A stretch of 64,000 nt of DNA from Salvator merianae. Lineage: Eukaryota > Chordata > Lepidosauria > Squamata > Teiidae. Shown in pieces: positions 1 to 11,579 of this stretch. Location of the stretch: the NCBI GenBank assembly GCA_003586115.2, contig QVOM02000034.1:144896517-144960516 (forward strand). The letters are read 5' to 3'. Made by a program: the position numbers and the translations under genes. Position 1 is the first letter of the stretch; each line of letters opens with the position of its first letter. The notes beneath the pieces were generated by a model. That model was not told the DNA's origin. It did not search any database and saw only the letters and a program-made list of their open reading frames with translations.

Positions 1-1620
1 TGCACTATAGACCAGGATACTGGAAAGCCACGTTTCCTGGCAGTGTATTCAGTCTGCACTGTATAAGGTATTGAAGTGGGCTAGGGCACAAAAATGGTGA
101 TATGGACTGATTGCAAGCAATCAAAGCAGCATTCCAGGCTGATATACTGGACCAGGAACTTGTGTGCAGATTACACATCCAAGATCACCAGTGCCATTTC
201 ACCAGTATACTACAGCTAAGAGCTCAGCACTGTTTCACCAGGCACCCGGAAGCAGTGCTAGGTGTGTGCTACTTCTGGGCATTCAATCAAAACAGCCCTA
301 GCTGGCAATTATGAAGGTCTGGAACTTTCTTTCCTGGTGTCCATATTTGGGCCAGGGCAGCACAGCTTAATTCATACCATGCCCTCATGAACAATTAAAG
401 ACACAGGTTCAAGAATCTCTAATCTTATAGTTAGTTATGAATTATTCATTATTTAAATTCTCTACTTTATTGAAATAAATACACAAACATACACCCTTCT
501 TAGCAAAAGCAGTACAAAAGCTTTGATAGTGATTTACTAGATAACAGGTACTAGATATTTATTATTTATAATTAGGTTTTCAAATTGGTTTTTTTGGTGC
601 TTTTTATACTTCAGCATTCATCAGAACCTTAAACAAATGAATGGCTGCTATGCCATAGTGAAAACTATAAACCCTTGGTTTTGTATTGTTTGGGTTTTTT
701 TTGGATTAGTGAAGCACAAGAATCTCATAATAAATATCAGAGATATGGATAACAATATACAATGTCTTGAAAAAGTATTTATGTCCTTTCTTATTTCTTC
801 TATTACACTTCTATTTGTCACACTTGCTGCTAAGTTTAGAGGGACAATTACTTTTTCAGATGGATGATATAAGTGTTGGATAACTTTCTTCCTTTACTAG
901 ATGAAGTTATAATCTGAAAGCTGTATTTTGTGTTTACTCAGGTTGTCTTTGTTTCATATTGAATTTTATTTGAAGATCTGAAACAATTAGTGACAAATAT
1001 GCAAAAACAGAATAAATCGGGAATTGGACATATAATTGGACATATAATTACACTGTCTTTATTCAGAAATTCTGTTAGCTTATTATGAAGCTCACCAATT
1101 TGCCTGGTGGATGTGTTTTTTAAAAAATCTTACCATCAACTTAATGACCATGAAACATTGCTCATGATACCCATGTAATATGTTCTTCCATATTTAGTGC
1201 ATATTTTATGTCATTACCCACTATTGCATGTCTTCATAATTATTATCTATGCACACCTATAAAATTAATGGAGGTAAAGGCAATGCATAACAAATAAGAC
1301 AACATTTAACAAGGACTGTTATAGCTCAGATCAAGAAAGAAAGATGAAGGAGAGCAGGCTTGTTTCCTTTCCGCTGTTTCTTTGGCAAAAGTTCAAGCAA
1401 CTATGGTAAGGCACACATAGGAGCTGTGTCCATAACAACCTACCATGGTCTTTATTCTTAAGATCTAGAGAAAACAAGAACGCTAACCTGTTTCAAAGAT
1501 TTTAGTCCATTTCTCATCCTAAGAATCCCCCCTCCTTTTTTTGTCTCTTCATTCACTTAAAAAGTTCTGTGTGTTTTAATATATGATAGAGGGGAAAAAG
1601 AAAGAGGAAGACAGTGCAAT
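1..1620. other. AT-rich intronic sequence, no gene seen
   Basis: This should be intron of LRP1B, 3' of the LDLa exon at 7899. No open frame resembles a known protein. The only local structure noted is a direct duplication of a 12-bp unit (aattggacatat) at about 1022-1045. Confidence 0.6.
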
Positions 1621-1626
1621 CTTAGA

Positions 1627-1745
1627 ATGTAAGAACATAAGAGGAGCCCTGCTGCGTCAGGCCATAGCTCACCTAGTTGAGCATCCTGTTTCACACAGTA
1701 GCCCACCAATTGCTTCTGGGCATTCTCAAGCAGAATAAAAAGACA
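1627..1745 (+). repeat. Dispersed repeat of the 'aagaacataagaggagccctgctg' type
   Basis: The stretch reads like a repeat I associate with squamate genomes: 'agaacataag.gagccctgctg' followed by 'tcaggccatagctcacctag' and 'gcatcctgtttcacacagt'. I recognise the motif order but cannot name the family with certainty. It is diverged and seems truncated. Confidence 0.5.
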
Positions 1746-1805
1746 AAACCTTCACCAGGGGTGTTTTTACACATATTCTAATGTGGTAATTGATTATGCA
1801 GCATA

Positions 1806-2135
1806 GATACTGTCCACACTACGTGGCCATAATGCCTTACCTGAACTGGTGTTCATGTGACCACCAGGGCTGTGCAGCGCGCAGGTGTGCCCAGGTGTGT
1901 GCAGGCATGTGTAGGCACACACAGGTGTGATCAGACAATTGCACAGACACAATTGGTTGATCATGCAGGCCCGGCTGTCATGCTGCACAGTAAGTGTGAA
2001 CGCACCTTACTGAGAGCTGGGTATCAGCTCCCAGTAAGGCTGTGGAGCACAAAGTAGTGCTCCACAACTAGTTGCAATTGGGAGCAGTGTTATGGTGTTT
2101 CCGGTCACAAAGGACGCTTGCTAGCACAAAGTGCG
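1806..2135. mobile_element. Degraded inverted-repeat DNA transposon (class C)
   Basis: The right end reads gtgcgaaaaggcc, matching the inverted terminus of the GGSCC-TTTYNCAC family found throughout the window. The left end (gatactgtccacact) is diverged. The inner part, with 'ctgtggagcacaaagtagtg' and 'ctccacaactagttgcaatt', parallels the elements at 33685-34135 and 35208-35598, which supports membership. No transposase is encoded. Confidence 0.55.
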
Positions 2136-2159
2136 AAAAGGCCTCTGCTCTCGACTCCC

Positions 2160-2800
2160 TGAAAATGGCCTTTAGAAGCATCCTGCCTGTCTCTCCACCC
2201 TGGAGACAGTACCTAGATATCCATTCCAGTAGCCATTGGTACACCTGACCTCCATGAATCTGTCGAGTCCATTCTTAAAGCTATCCAGGCTGATTGCTGT
2301 CCCCACCTTTTCACTAGTAAATTCCATAGACCAATGACCCTCTTGGTGAAAAAAACACTTCCCCTTATTGGTCCTAACTCTACTATCCATCAGCTGCACA
2401 GAGTATCCCCTGGCCCTATTGTTATGTAATAGAGAAAATAATTTCTCTCTATCCACCTTTTCCATACTATGCACGATTCTGTATACTTCAATCAGGTCCT
2501 TTCTTAAATGCCATCTTTTGAAGCTGCAGAGGCCAAGAAGTTGCAGCCTGATTTCATAATGAATGTGTTCCAGCCCCTTGATTATTCTGGTTGCCCTTTT
2601 CTGCACCTTTTCCAGTTCCACAATAGACTTTCTGAAGTGAGGTGACCAGAAGTGTACATGATATTCCAAGTGTGGTCTCACCACAGATTTATAAAGAGGC
2701 ACAATGGCACTTGCCAACTTGTTTTCTATTCCTTTCCTAATTACCCCAGTACTGAATTTGCTTTTTTCACTTCTGCTGCAGTATGATCTGGTGTATAGGT
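2160..2800 (-). mobile_element. CR1-type LINE fragment, C-terminal part of reverse transcriptase ORF
   Basis: The minus strand holds a long open frame (about 2834-2172). Its middle is typical of the end of CR1-clade reverse transcriptases: LYKSVVRPHLEYHVHFWSPH, then ELEKVQKRATRIIKGLEHI, a run like LGLCSFKRWHLRKDLIEVYR, and a late RVRTNKGKCFFH block. Only the thumb/C-terminal region remains. The endonuclease and the catalytic FADD box are absent, so this is a 5'-truncated dead copy. The frame is unusually intact for its size. Confidence 0.9.
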
Positions 2801-2949
2801 GGAGATACAAGTTGCAGGACCCATTTGGGACCATCCTATATCTTTCATTTGGTTATGCCATCACACCAAGACATACTGCCAGTCTTGGATCGTTTCTTGT
2901 AGCCAGTGTTGATCATAGCAACCACAGATGTGGAATGTGCTGGAATAAG

Positions 2950-5900
2950 TAGAAAAGATAAAGCACGTAAACATTGTTTTAGAGCAGTCAGGGGAATAGA
3001 AGATCTGATGTTTGCATAAGATAGCTAATGTGGGAAACCTTTATAAAAGTAAACATAGAAAGTGTGAAATGTGGATTTATACTAAGCGTCAATAAAGGAA
3101 AGTAGAACGGGAAGGGGCAGCTTTGCTTTCTTGAGACCCAGAATAAATGAAAGAGTGAAGAAACTGAAATAAAGTCATAATGAACATTTCATTGACAATA
3201 AAGATAAGAACTATTAAAGTGATTATACTTCCTGCGGTAATGTATGACTGCAAAACTTGGACTGAGAAAGAACCAACTGATGATCTAATAAAACCTGATT
3301 GTTTCCTTGATCAGCAAGCAGAAATTCACACATTGGGGTATATGATATAAACAGACAAAAGATGGCAAATAATGATTATGCTGTAAAGTTAAAGGAAACA
3401 AAATGTGGACTGAATATTAAAGAGAGCTATGGAATCTTAATAAAGATGAGTCAAGATTATGATTTTTGTTCAGTCATCAGAAGTAAGAACTGAATTATAA
3501 CTGAATCCAAGTGTATGGAATGGCTGCCCCCCACTCAGGAGCTCTAGGAGCAGATCGTCCATACTTGACCCTTTCCCCCGAGAGCTTCCATAACGGCACA
3601 ACCATCTCGGAAGTCATTCAGGGAAGGTGACAAAGTGGCTCCAGGTGCAAGTTACTGGCTTCCACTTTCCACAGTGACCTGCTCGGGAGAACTGGGAAGA
3701 AAAAAAAAAGACTGGCTTCCAGCCATTCTTCCAGCCCTGTGGAGCTTTTCCTTGCAGAAGCATCACAGAAGAGTTCTTCTTGCAACAGTCATCTGGGCCT
3801 CATACTGGGATGAAGACCATTTACATACCACACCATTTACCTGGCATCACATCCCACACCTCATATCCTGCTTTTCTGTCCTTCTGAGAATTACGTAAAT
3901 ACAGCCACAAATACAGCTGCTTAATGCAAATGTGAACATCAGCTACACAATACTGCCTACACTGTCATTGTGAGAAAGTCTGTCATCAAGCAACAGTAAT
4001 ATTGCTACTTCCTCAAAGCTATGTTTTTCTGAGACTATACATATATTTGCATATATGCATAGTAGCACAGCAGGGTCCTCCTTTTTTTTCTCATTTCTGC
4101 CACCTCTTCGTCTTTCAACCTCTTTCATTGCCTAGTGATCATCTGTGGCACTGCCTGATTGTTCTTGCTAGAGATCTGAATTGATTGCGTGTGGAAAGCT
4201 TTTAATAATAATTGGTCCATTATTGCATGGACCACTACAATACACAGAAATCTTATTTGTGTATCTATTCTATTTACAGTACATATCTATCCAATTACTT
4301 CTTTCTATTCCAATTACTTACTTTTGTTCTGATAACATCCTTTGATCTCTTTTGCTGAATGGCAGGATTTAAAATGCTTTATTTAAACTCTTATCCTGTG
4401 CTGTTAATTAAGTTTAGGCTCTTATTTTATCCAGTGTTAGCTTCCTTTTGAATTCCAATATATTTTGTAATTCAAAATGGTGTCTGGCATTTCTCTAGGT
4501 CACTGTTTAAGAACTATAGGCAACAACTGATAGCATCAAGCAATGGAGATTCAACTTAATAATACAAAAGCTTAAATGTGAGGTTAGTAAAAACAACCAA
4601 ACTATAGCTCAGTAACCTTTCAAAACACTGAAATGGAATCTTTGCTGGACTGAAAATAAGTAACATTTTATACTGTACCTTCTATAAAGCACAAAATTAG
4701 TCAAAACCTAAAACTGATCAAGAGCTGTCAACCTCTTATTTTGTGCCAATAACCAATAACTCACCTTGCAATGCACACTAAGAGCACTACTACACAAAAG
4801 ATACTGCTATATTTTATATTCTGCATAATTTCCCTCTTCAGACAACCTGGAAAGGACAGAGTCCTGTCTTTAGCAACCCTTCTTGTCTATGTCCTCCTTG
4901 AATGCATGGGCTAGAAAGAATAAAGTGCTATTCACTTTTGAACACATTAAACAGGGCAGGCTGAATGCAGTTCTCAGGCAAAATAAGGTCAGCCATCCCT
5001 ATAGGGCATTCCTAAGGATCATGTACATTAATTAATCTGATTACTTAATAACAAACTCTGACAGGATCTGGATGGATGGAGGGAAGAGTGGTACAAATGT
5101 AGCACTCTACCCTACATAAATTAAGAGGAACACTAAGCTCATGGCATTCCCCTTAAAACAGCAATATGCTGCCTGCATGCCGCCTGCTGTCTCCACCTAT
5201 AATGATCAAAGATGTGGATTACCTGACAGCAATCTTGACAGCAGGGGTGCTCCCCCATCAAGATCATAGCCAGTGATTCTTCAGCTGCAATCTTGGTAGA
5301 ACATTTTTTGTTTTGCTATGACAACTACAAAAACAGGCAGGTCTCCTCAAGCAGTGGTGTGGCAATAGCAAGGCTGGTAACATGCAGGAGAAAGATCAGT
5401 CAGAGTTTTTTTCTCTCACTATGCCATTCTAATTTCATAAGAAGCGCTTATGGTGCAAAGGTGGTGGGACAAGTATAGGTCCATGCAGACACTGCACTCA
5501 TCCAGCACACTGAATGTGCCATAAGAGGACTTGGTCCTGGGAATGCATTTGTGGATCCTGCCTCAGTTCAGAAATTATGAGTGCTGGTTCAATATTCCTA
5601 ATATGAGAAGTACTTTAGTATCATTTCCAAATATTCACTATGATTGATATCAATAAATGTATCACAGTTCTCACTAACATCATTCCTTTGTAAAAGATGT
5701 GCACAGTATAAACCAATTAAATTGTGCTCACGGATTTCCACAATCCAAGATGCTGTCTTATTCTAGCTTTATTGTTGGAAAAAAGTGAGTAAAGCACCAA
5801 ACTCTGCCACTAACAAAGCAGTGAACACTCAGTCTTTCATGAAAATAACTCTGGAAACATATTCTACTTAGAATACAGACTATAGCTTGAACAATCCCTA

Positions 5901-7890
5901 GACAATGATACTGAAAAACATAATTTACTAATGGACAATATTTCTTAAATGCATGAAAACAGAAGAAATCACTGTGAAAAATATATATTTTTTCTGCAAG
6001 TAATATCTGCAAAAAGAAATAAGTAAAACCATCTTACAAGAAAGTATGCTTAATTAAACAGAACTTAGCAAAAAAAGCACACAAGCATCTCCCTTTTTTT
6101 TTTTCTTTCTTAGTAACACTTCCTAAAGGTCATTACCCTTAGCCCCTATGCACATACACCCACTTTTTTTTATTTTACTGGATATTATAAGATGGCATAA
6201 CATTTGTAGTTATACACATAATTCCATATTAGAATCCACTTCCACTCCCTTCCACCAATAGCAGAAATCATATAACAGTATTAAATCAATAGCCTTCTCT
6301 TAGTACACAACATACTATCCTTCAGATTCTGCGGACCATCCCAATGTTCAATAAATGATAAAAATGGACATTACAGAATTGGTACAGGTATATTTCTGTC
6401 CAATATAGGTTTGATGTGACTAGTGAAAGACAATTAATATATCAAGGAATAAAAATTGCTAATACATCAGAGAGGAACTGGGAAGCATTGTAAGCATTGC
6501 ATGTGCACCCACTTATAAATATATTCTGTTCTGTTTCACTACGTTAAAAAATATTCCTTAATGTGTCATCAAAATTATTTTTTCAAAATATGCTGAGGCA
6601 CAGGCTTATTTATTTGTTTAGCCAAAAAAAGGTGTTTGAAATGTGAATGCTAGCAGATATATTAATGCAAAGTCCAGAACTTTCCCTGATAGAACTGCAA
6701 CACTGATTGCTGTGCCATGACTACCATGCTGATGAAGAACATGTCCCATAAAGACCCTGTTAATGATAGCATAAGCACGTCTCCTGCTATTTAATTTCCT
6801 AAAACAGCTATTTCTGCCAACAGAATATCCTTCCCGCCATACAACATCTAAGTGTTCAAAGAAGGTCTAGACATGCTCCCATACACTTTAGCTTTGACAG
6901 AAAGCAATGGGATGGGAAATCCATTAGGCCTTCTGTGTAGTATTGGTATCAACACTCCTCCCTACTGCCAGGCTTCTAGAAATGGCATTGGAAATGGGCT
7001 GTTTCAGCCTGCCCAGTGAAAATATCCCTAACCAACAACTTCAGAGGCAGGGAACTTTCATTCCTGACCTCCAATGGCAAGTCGGGATGGGCCATGGCAC
7101 AGTGATTAGTCCCTGGCATGTGACACATCTGCTGTTCCAGTTGTAGCCTGGATTGCTTGATCTGAGCCAAGACTCGCCCCCGCAGTATGCACCAACATGC
7201 ACCATGCAGAAACTGCCTGTGTGTGCCACAATGAAATATTTTGGAACCACTTTCACATTCTCATGTAGATATACTGCATATCACTGCTGACAGTAGCTAT
7301 TATTCTGAAACTCAAACACTCTTCTTATTCTTTGAATGTTTTTTTCTGTAGTAAAGCTATTGAAAACATGAGCAACATCACACTTTTGCTTCCATTTCAG
7401 CTCCCATATGTCTCTCTTACAATATACTGAGACGGCAAAAGCTGTACAGCATCTTGTTCCAAATTGCATCTGTTTTCTTGGACATCCTTCAGGATACCAT
7501 TGCCAAGAAGCAATGAAGTGTTTAGCAACCTTCTGTACAATATTTCTGTCTTCAGGGTACTTAAATTGATTTTCCTTGTTTTTGCAAGCATAGTCTGCTT
7601 TCTGGCCCAACAAAACAAGTACAGGGTAGTAGAATCAAAGCATAGAAGTCACATTAGCATCTGATAAGATATTTACATGATCAGTATTAGGCAATATTTT
7701 CTTACCATTCCACTAACTCAATGTGTTTCTACTGTTCATAAATCTAAATGCATAATAAAATGGATGGCTTACATAAATACCTAACAGCAATTTTGTTTTC
7801 CATCCTTTCAGACATTTACACTTTTGCATACATTAGCAGTCTTACTACAACACTTTATCCCCCTCCCCATATACGCACTGTATGAAAGGC
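2950..7890. other. Long intronic stretch, nothing recognised
   Basis: No exon of the next LDLR class A modules of LRP1B was found on the minus strand, and no other protein family was recognised. A 110-codon minus-strand frame at 7613-7281 has no family resemblance that I can see. Base composition is AT-rich, with short homopolymer runs near 6090 and 6165. Confidence 0.55.
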
Positions 7891-7898
7891 ATACATAC

Positions 7899-8029
7899 AG
7901 CATATCTCTGAATGCTCATCAGATCCATCCAGGCAATCATCATCACCATCACAACGCCAGTGGTCTTGGATACAGCGCTTGTTCTGACACTGAAACTCTC
8001 CCTGTTTGCACAATCTGGGTAACACTTCT
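7899..8029 (-). CDS. LRP1B: LRP1B exon H: LDL receptor class A module
   Basis: Read on the minus strand, this 131-bp exon encodes one complete ligand-binding LDLR class A repeat of about 43 residues. The core is [20 protein letters not shown] followed by [18 protein letters not shown]. All six cysteines are present, as is the acidic calcium-binding run with the SDE signature. The acceptor is ttaattctag at 8030 and upward, and the donor is gtatgtat at 7898 and downward. The exon starts with the last base of a split glycine codon (human NPG-EALP region) and ends with the first base of the next codon, so it is a phase 2/1 exon. In LRP1B this is the first module of the second ligand-binding cluster, which binds secreted ligands at the cell surface. 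The next module should lie beyond position 1. Confidence 0.95.
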
Positions 8030-9420
8030 CTAGAATTAACTAAGAGACAAATGTATAAATATAAAAAACGACACCATATTATCTAACTGTAGAAAAACTT
8101 TTTTTAATAATAATCTTTTTATTGCTTTCAGCTTTCTAGATATTTCATATTCATAATAATTCCACCCGATGTTTTCTGTACAAACAATTAAACAGATACA
8201 GTTAAGCCACTCTCACTTCAGTGCAAGCTTTCAGAAAACTTGCAGAGTGGTGTGGCAGGAAGAAATTAATTAAGTATAGAGCCAAGAAATTTAAAACAGT
8301 TGTGCATCTTGCCTAATGTGAGTAATCAGTATAAATCACTCAAAAAGGGAATTGGAAACAATGCCTTCCAGGCATGCTCCTCTCTGATGTATAGCAACAC
8401 AACCACCAGCATAAGTGGATGGGAAAATATTCAACTATTTGGATTGGAAAGAAACAAGATGTTCTATTAACACAAATTACCACAATGAAAATATATGAAT
8501 ATAATTAAATATCAAATACTTATTTGGAGCAAAAAAAATAAAAAAAAATAAAAAAATCCCTATCATATTTGTTACTGTGGTATTTCTTAATTCTTAGTCT
8601 TTTTTATTTTATTTTATTTTATTTTATTTCAATTCCTTTCTGGTCTTCAAAGATGGGCCAAAATGGATTTTCCCCATTAGTGCAGCCTGCCTAGCTCAGG
8701 CCAGAAACAGCCTTGGAGGCTAGCTGGATGACTACCAGAGATTCTTCATTAGTGACACCACAACTATAGAATTCTGTTCCGCAAATACTGTGATTTTACA
8801 CACCAAACAAAACCCTCTCTCTTAATTAGTTGTTTCAGTATGCTTATAAACCCTTTTAACATTATTACAAGCTGGTAGAAAGAAGAAAAAAGATTAAAAT
8901 TGTGAGATGAACCTTTTATATATAACAGCTGATGTTTGCTTGTTTATGTAACTACATTTCTATAGCCATCTGATAACCAAAAGTATTTAAAAGTGTGTGT
9001 TAAAAATATTTTTAAAGTGTGCATATAAATACAGTACATCTTTTATAGGGACAATACAATTTAAACCACGTAACTGACAAAATAAAATAAAAATAGATTT
9101 GATCTTCCTGCAGGTCTACAGGCTTTGTGGTGTGGTAGGAAACCCAGGAAGGAAAAATTGCATAGCTACCTGTTACTTTTCAGATTAGTATTCTCAAATA
9201 ATAAGACTATATCTGTTATTTTGTGTGTGTTAATGCTCTACTGTTTAGCTACATAGGGAACATTTTTTTAAAAAAATCATTACAAAACTATTATATGACC
9301 AAATCAAATGTGAGCAGCTGAATTGAAGGAACATGCATTCTTATACTGCATATTCTATAGAGATTGTGATTAAAATAAAAATAATCCATGCTAACAATAT
9401 TTGATCAATTGGCATTTCTA
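8030..9420. other. Intronic sequence with (TTTTA)n tract, no gene
   Basis: No exon was seen. A pentanucleotide tract of (TTTTA/ATTTT) units lies at about 8602-8630, with A-rich runs at 8529-8557. Confidence 0.55.
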
Positions 9421-9690
9421 TATTTATTTCCAATTATACACTGCCCTATACCCTAAGGTCTTAGAGTGTGTTCCAGAAAAAAATCAAAATAAAGCTAAAA
9501 CCTAGTTAAAAATTACAAGTATAAAAGCTATAGTGCAATGCTAAGAAGGGAAAGAAAGGCCTAGCTGAAGAGGTATGCTTTAGCTGAATGACTAAAAATA
9601 TATCACTATGGTGTTTGAATCTCAGGAAGGAGGTCATTCTACAACCTAGGAGCTATTATAGCTATGAATAGCTCCAGCCAACCTAGCTGT
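9421..9690 (+). repeat. Dispersed repeat, copy 1 (shared with 30301-30570)
   Basis: It has the order 'tatacactgccctataccctaaggtctta', an A-rich middle (aaaatcaaaataaagctaaa), 'gctgaagaggtatgcttt', then 'ggaggtcattctacaacct'. The copy at 30301-30570 shares the 'tgaagaggtatg' and 'cctatacc.gaggtct' blocks. I take it as a common squamate interspersed repeat but cannot name it. Confidence 0.5.
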
Positions 9691-9739
9691 TTGAAAGCAA
9701 GTAATTGCAAGTAGATAAATAGGGAGCATCACGTTGTGT

Positions 9740-9838
9740 GATGTGGAAGATAGATAGATATAAGCCTTCGGGCGAAAAATAACTTTGTAAGCCGCTTTGA
9801 GTCAGCTTCGGCCGAGAAAAGCGGGGTATAAAAACCAA
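9740..9838 (+). mobile_element. 3' tail of an L2/CR1-type LINE
   Basis: The segment contains 'gtaagccgctttgagtcagc' followed closely by 'gagaaaagcggggtataaa'. This hairpin-like 3' terminus, followed by a short repeat, is typical of squamate L2/CR1 LINEs. The body upstream is not recognisable, so this is a very short 3' fragment. It runs straight into the (CTC)n tract. Confidence 0.7.
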
Positions 9839-9884
9839 GTTCTCCTCCTCCTCCTCCTCCTCCTCCTCCTCCTCCTCCTCCTCC
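9839..9884. repeat. (CTC)n microsatellite cut off by assembly gap
   Basis: At least 14 CTC units follow the LINE tail and end at the first N. The true length is unknown. Confidence 0.95.
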
Positions 9885-10764
9885 NNNNNNNNNNNNNNNN
9901 NNNNNNNNNNNNNNNNNNNNNNNNNNNNNNNNNNNNNNNNNNNNNNNNNNNNNNNNNNNNNNNNNNNNNNNNNNNNNNNNNNNNNNNNNNNNNNNNNNNN
10001 NNNNNNNNNNNNNNNNNNNNNNNNNNNNNNNNNNNNNNNNNNNNNNNNNNNNNNNNNNNNNNNNNNNNNNNNNNNNNNNNNNNNNNNNNNNNNNNNNNNN
10101 NNNNNNNNNNNNNNNNNNNNNNNNNNNNNNNNNNNNNNNNNNNNNNNNNNNNNNNNNNNNNNNNNNNNNNNNNNNNNNNNNNNNNNNNNNNNNNNNNNNN
10201 NNNNNNNNNNNNNNNNNNNNNNNNNNNNNNNNNNNNNNNNNNNNNNNNNNNNNNNNNNNNNNNNNNNNNNNNNNNNNNNNNNNNNNNNNNNNNNNNNNNN
10301 NNNNNNNNNNNNNNNNNNNNNNNNNNNNNNNNNNNNNNNNNNNNNNNNNNNNNNNNNNNNNNNNNNNNNNNNNNNNNNNNNNNNNNNNNNNNNNNNNNNN
10401 NNNNNNNNNNNNNNNNNNNNNNNNNNNNNNNNNNNNNNNNNNNNNNNNNNNNNNNNNNNNNNNNNNNNNNNNNNNNNNNNNNNNNNNNNNNNNNNNNNNN
10501 NNNNNNNNNNNNNNNNNNNNNNNNNNNNNNNNNNNNNNNNNNNNNNNNNNNNNNNNNNNNNNNNNNNNNNNNNNNNNNNNNNNNNNNNNNNNNNNNNNNN
10601 NNNNNNNNNNNNNNNNNNNNNNNNNNNNNNNNNNNNNNNNNNNNNNNNNNNNNNNNNNNNNNNNNNNNNNNNNNNNNNNNNNNNNNNNNNNNNNNNNNNN
10701 NNNNNNNNNNNNNNNNNNNNNNNNNNNNNNNNNNNNNNNNNNNNNNNNNNNNNNNNNNNNNNNN
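9885..10764. other. Assembly gap of 880 N
   Basis: No bases are given. The gap begins inside (CTC)n and ends in a run of 16 A, so low complexity probably broke the assembly. It lies inside the intron where one EGF-like exon of LRP1B is expected but not found. Confidence 1.
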
Positions 10765-11221
10765 AAAAAAAAAAAAAAAAGCTTCAATAAGAGATTAAGC
10801 AAGACAAGAAATGTCTTTAATGAGCAAGCAAACTCTTTTGTTCAAGAGATAGATCCTATATAATAATCCAGTTTTGTCAGCCTTCAAAATTTGTCAACCT
10901 ACAAGAATATCGGTCAATTCTAAAACACTAGAAGTAGAATGTACAAACTATAGCTATTAATTTCATTCTGATGTTGCTTTTCCATAAGAACTGAATAGTT
11001 TTCATTTTGCTCTTCAGTGTTTTTAAATTTACTGGATTACCAAAATGTTTGATAGTAGGAATAATGCAAATGGAAAAATGCCAGGAATTGTCTCTTGTAG
11101 AATGCAAAATATGTCTTCCTTGACCTACAAAAAAAAATACACTATGCAGGACATTATGCAAGCAATTTTTGCCTGTTGAAAACTGGTAGTTAAGTGGAGC
11201 AGCCATCACAGTGTTTTTCTT

Positions 11222-11387
11222 TCATACAATTTGCATAACTTTATAGCGGTTTCTGGGAACAGAATCACCAAGGTATGTAATGGATAACTGTTTTGTAGAG
11301 ATTCCTGTAGCATCCTTGATCAGGCACACAGGTGCATCAGGACATTCCCTCAATACATATTTCCTAGGTGCATAGATTTCAGTCTCA
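11222..11387 (-). other. Unidentified open segment with splice-acceptor-like start and a stop
   Basis: On the minus strand an acceptor-like tract (ttttaataattcttttag) precedes 54 open codons ending in TGA at 11224-11222. The peptide contains YVLRECPDAPVCLIKDATG and later LSITYLGDSVPRNRYKVMQ. It looks like ordinary soluble protein rather than simple repeat, but I do not recognise the family. It is not the expected LRP1B EGF exon, since the cysteine spacing is wrong. It could be a terminal exon, a decayed retrocopy, a piece of transposon or chance. An ATTAAA is present downstream on the minus strand near 10815. Confidence 0.3.
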
Positions 11388-11579
11388 CTAAAAGAATTAT
11401 TAAAATTAATAAATTGACTGGGACAAATAAACTAGTGCATCACTGAAGAGTTGATACAACTGCTACTATAACTGCAATCTGAATTCAATTTCTTGTTCCC
11501 AAGTGCTACAAGGAACTGATAATTGGGTTAGAAGGTACTGAAATGATTTTTAAAGCATATTTTAAATTAAAAATGCACA

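Noticed and set aside
7281..7613. 110-codon minus-strand frame, downstream of the LDLa exon
   Set aside because: Cysteine pattern does not fit LDLa or EGF modules and no family was recognised.
9729..10802. Long frames (333 and 357 codons) on both strands
   Set aside because: They run through 880 N and flanking CTC/A repeats. No real coding content.
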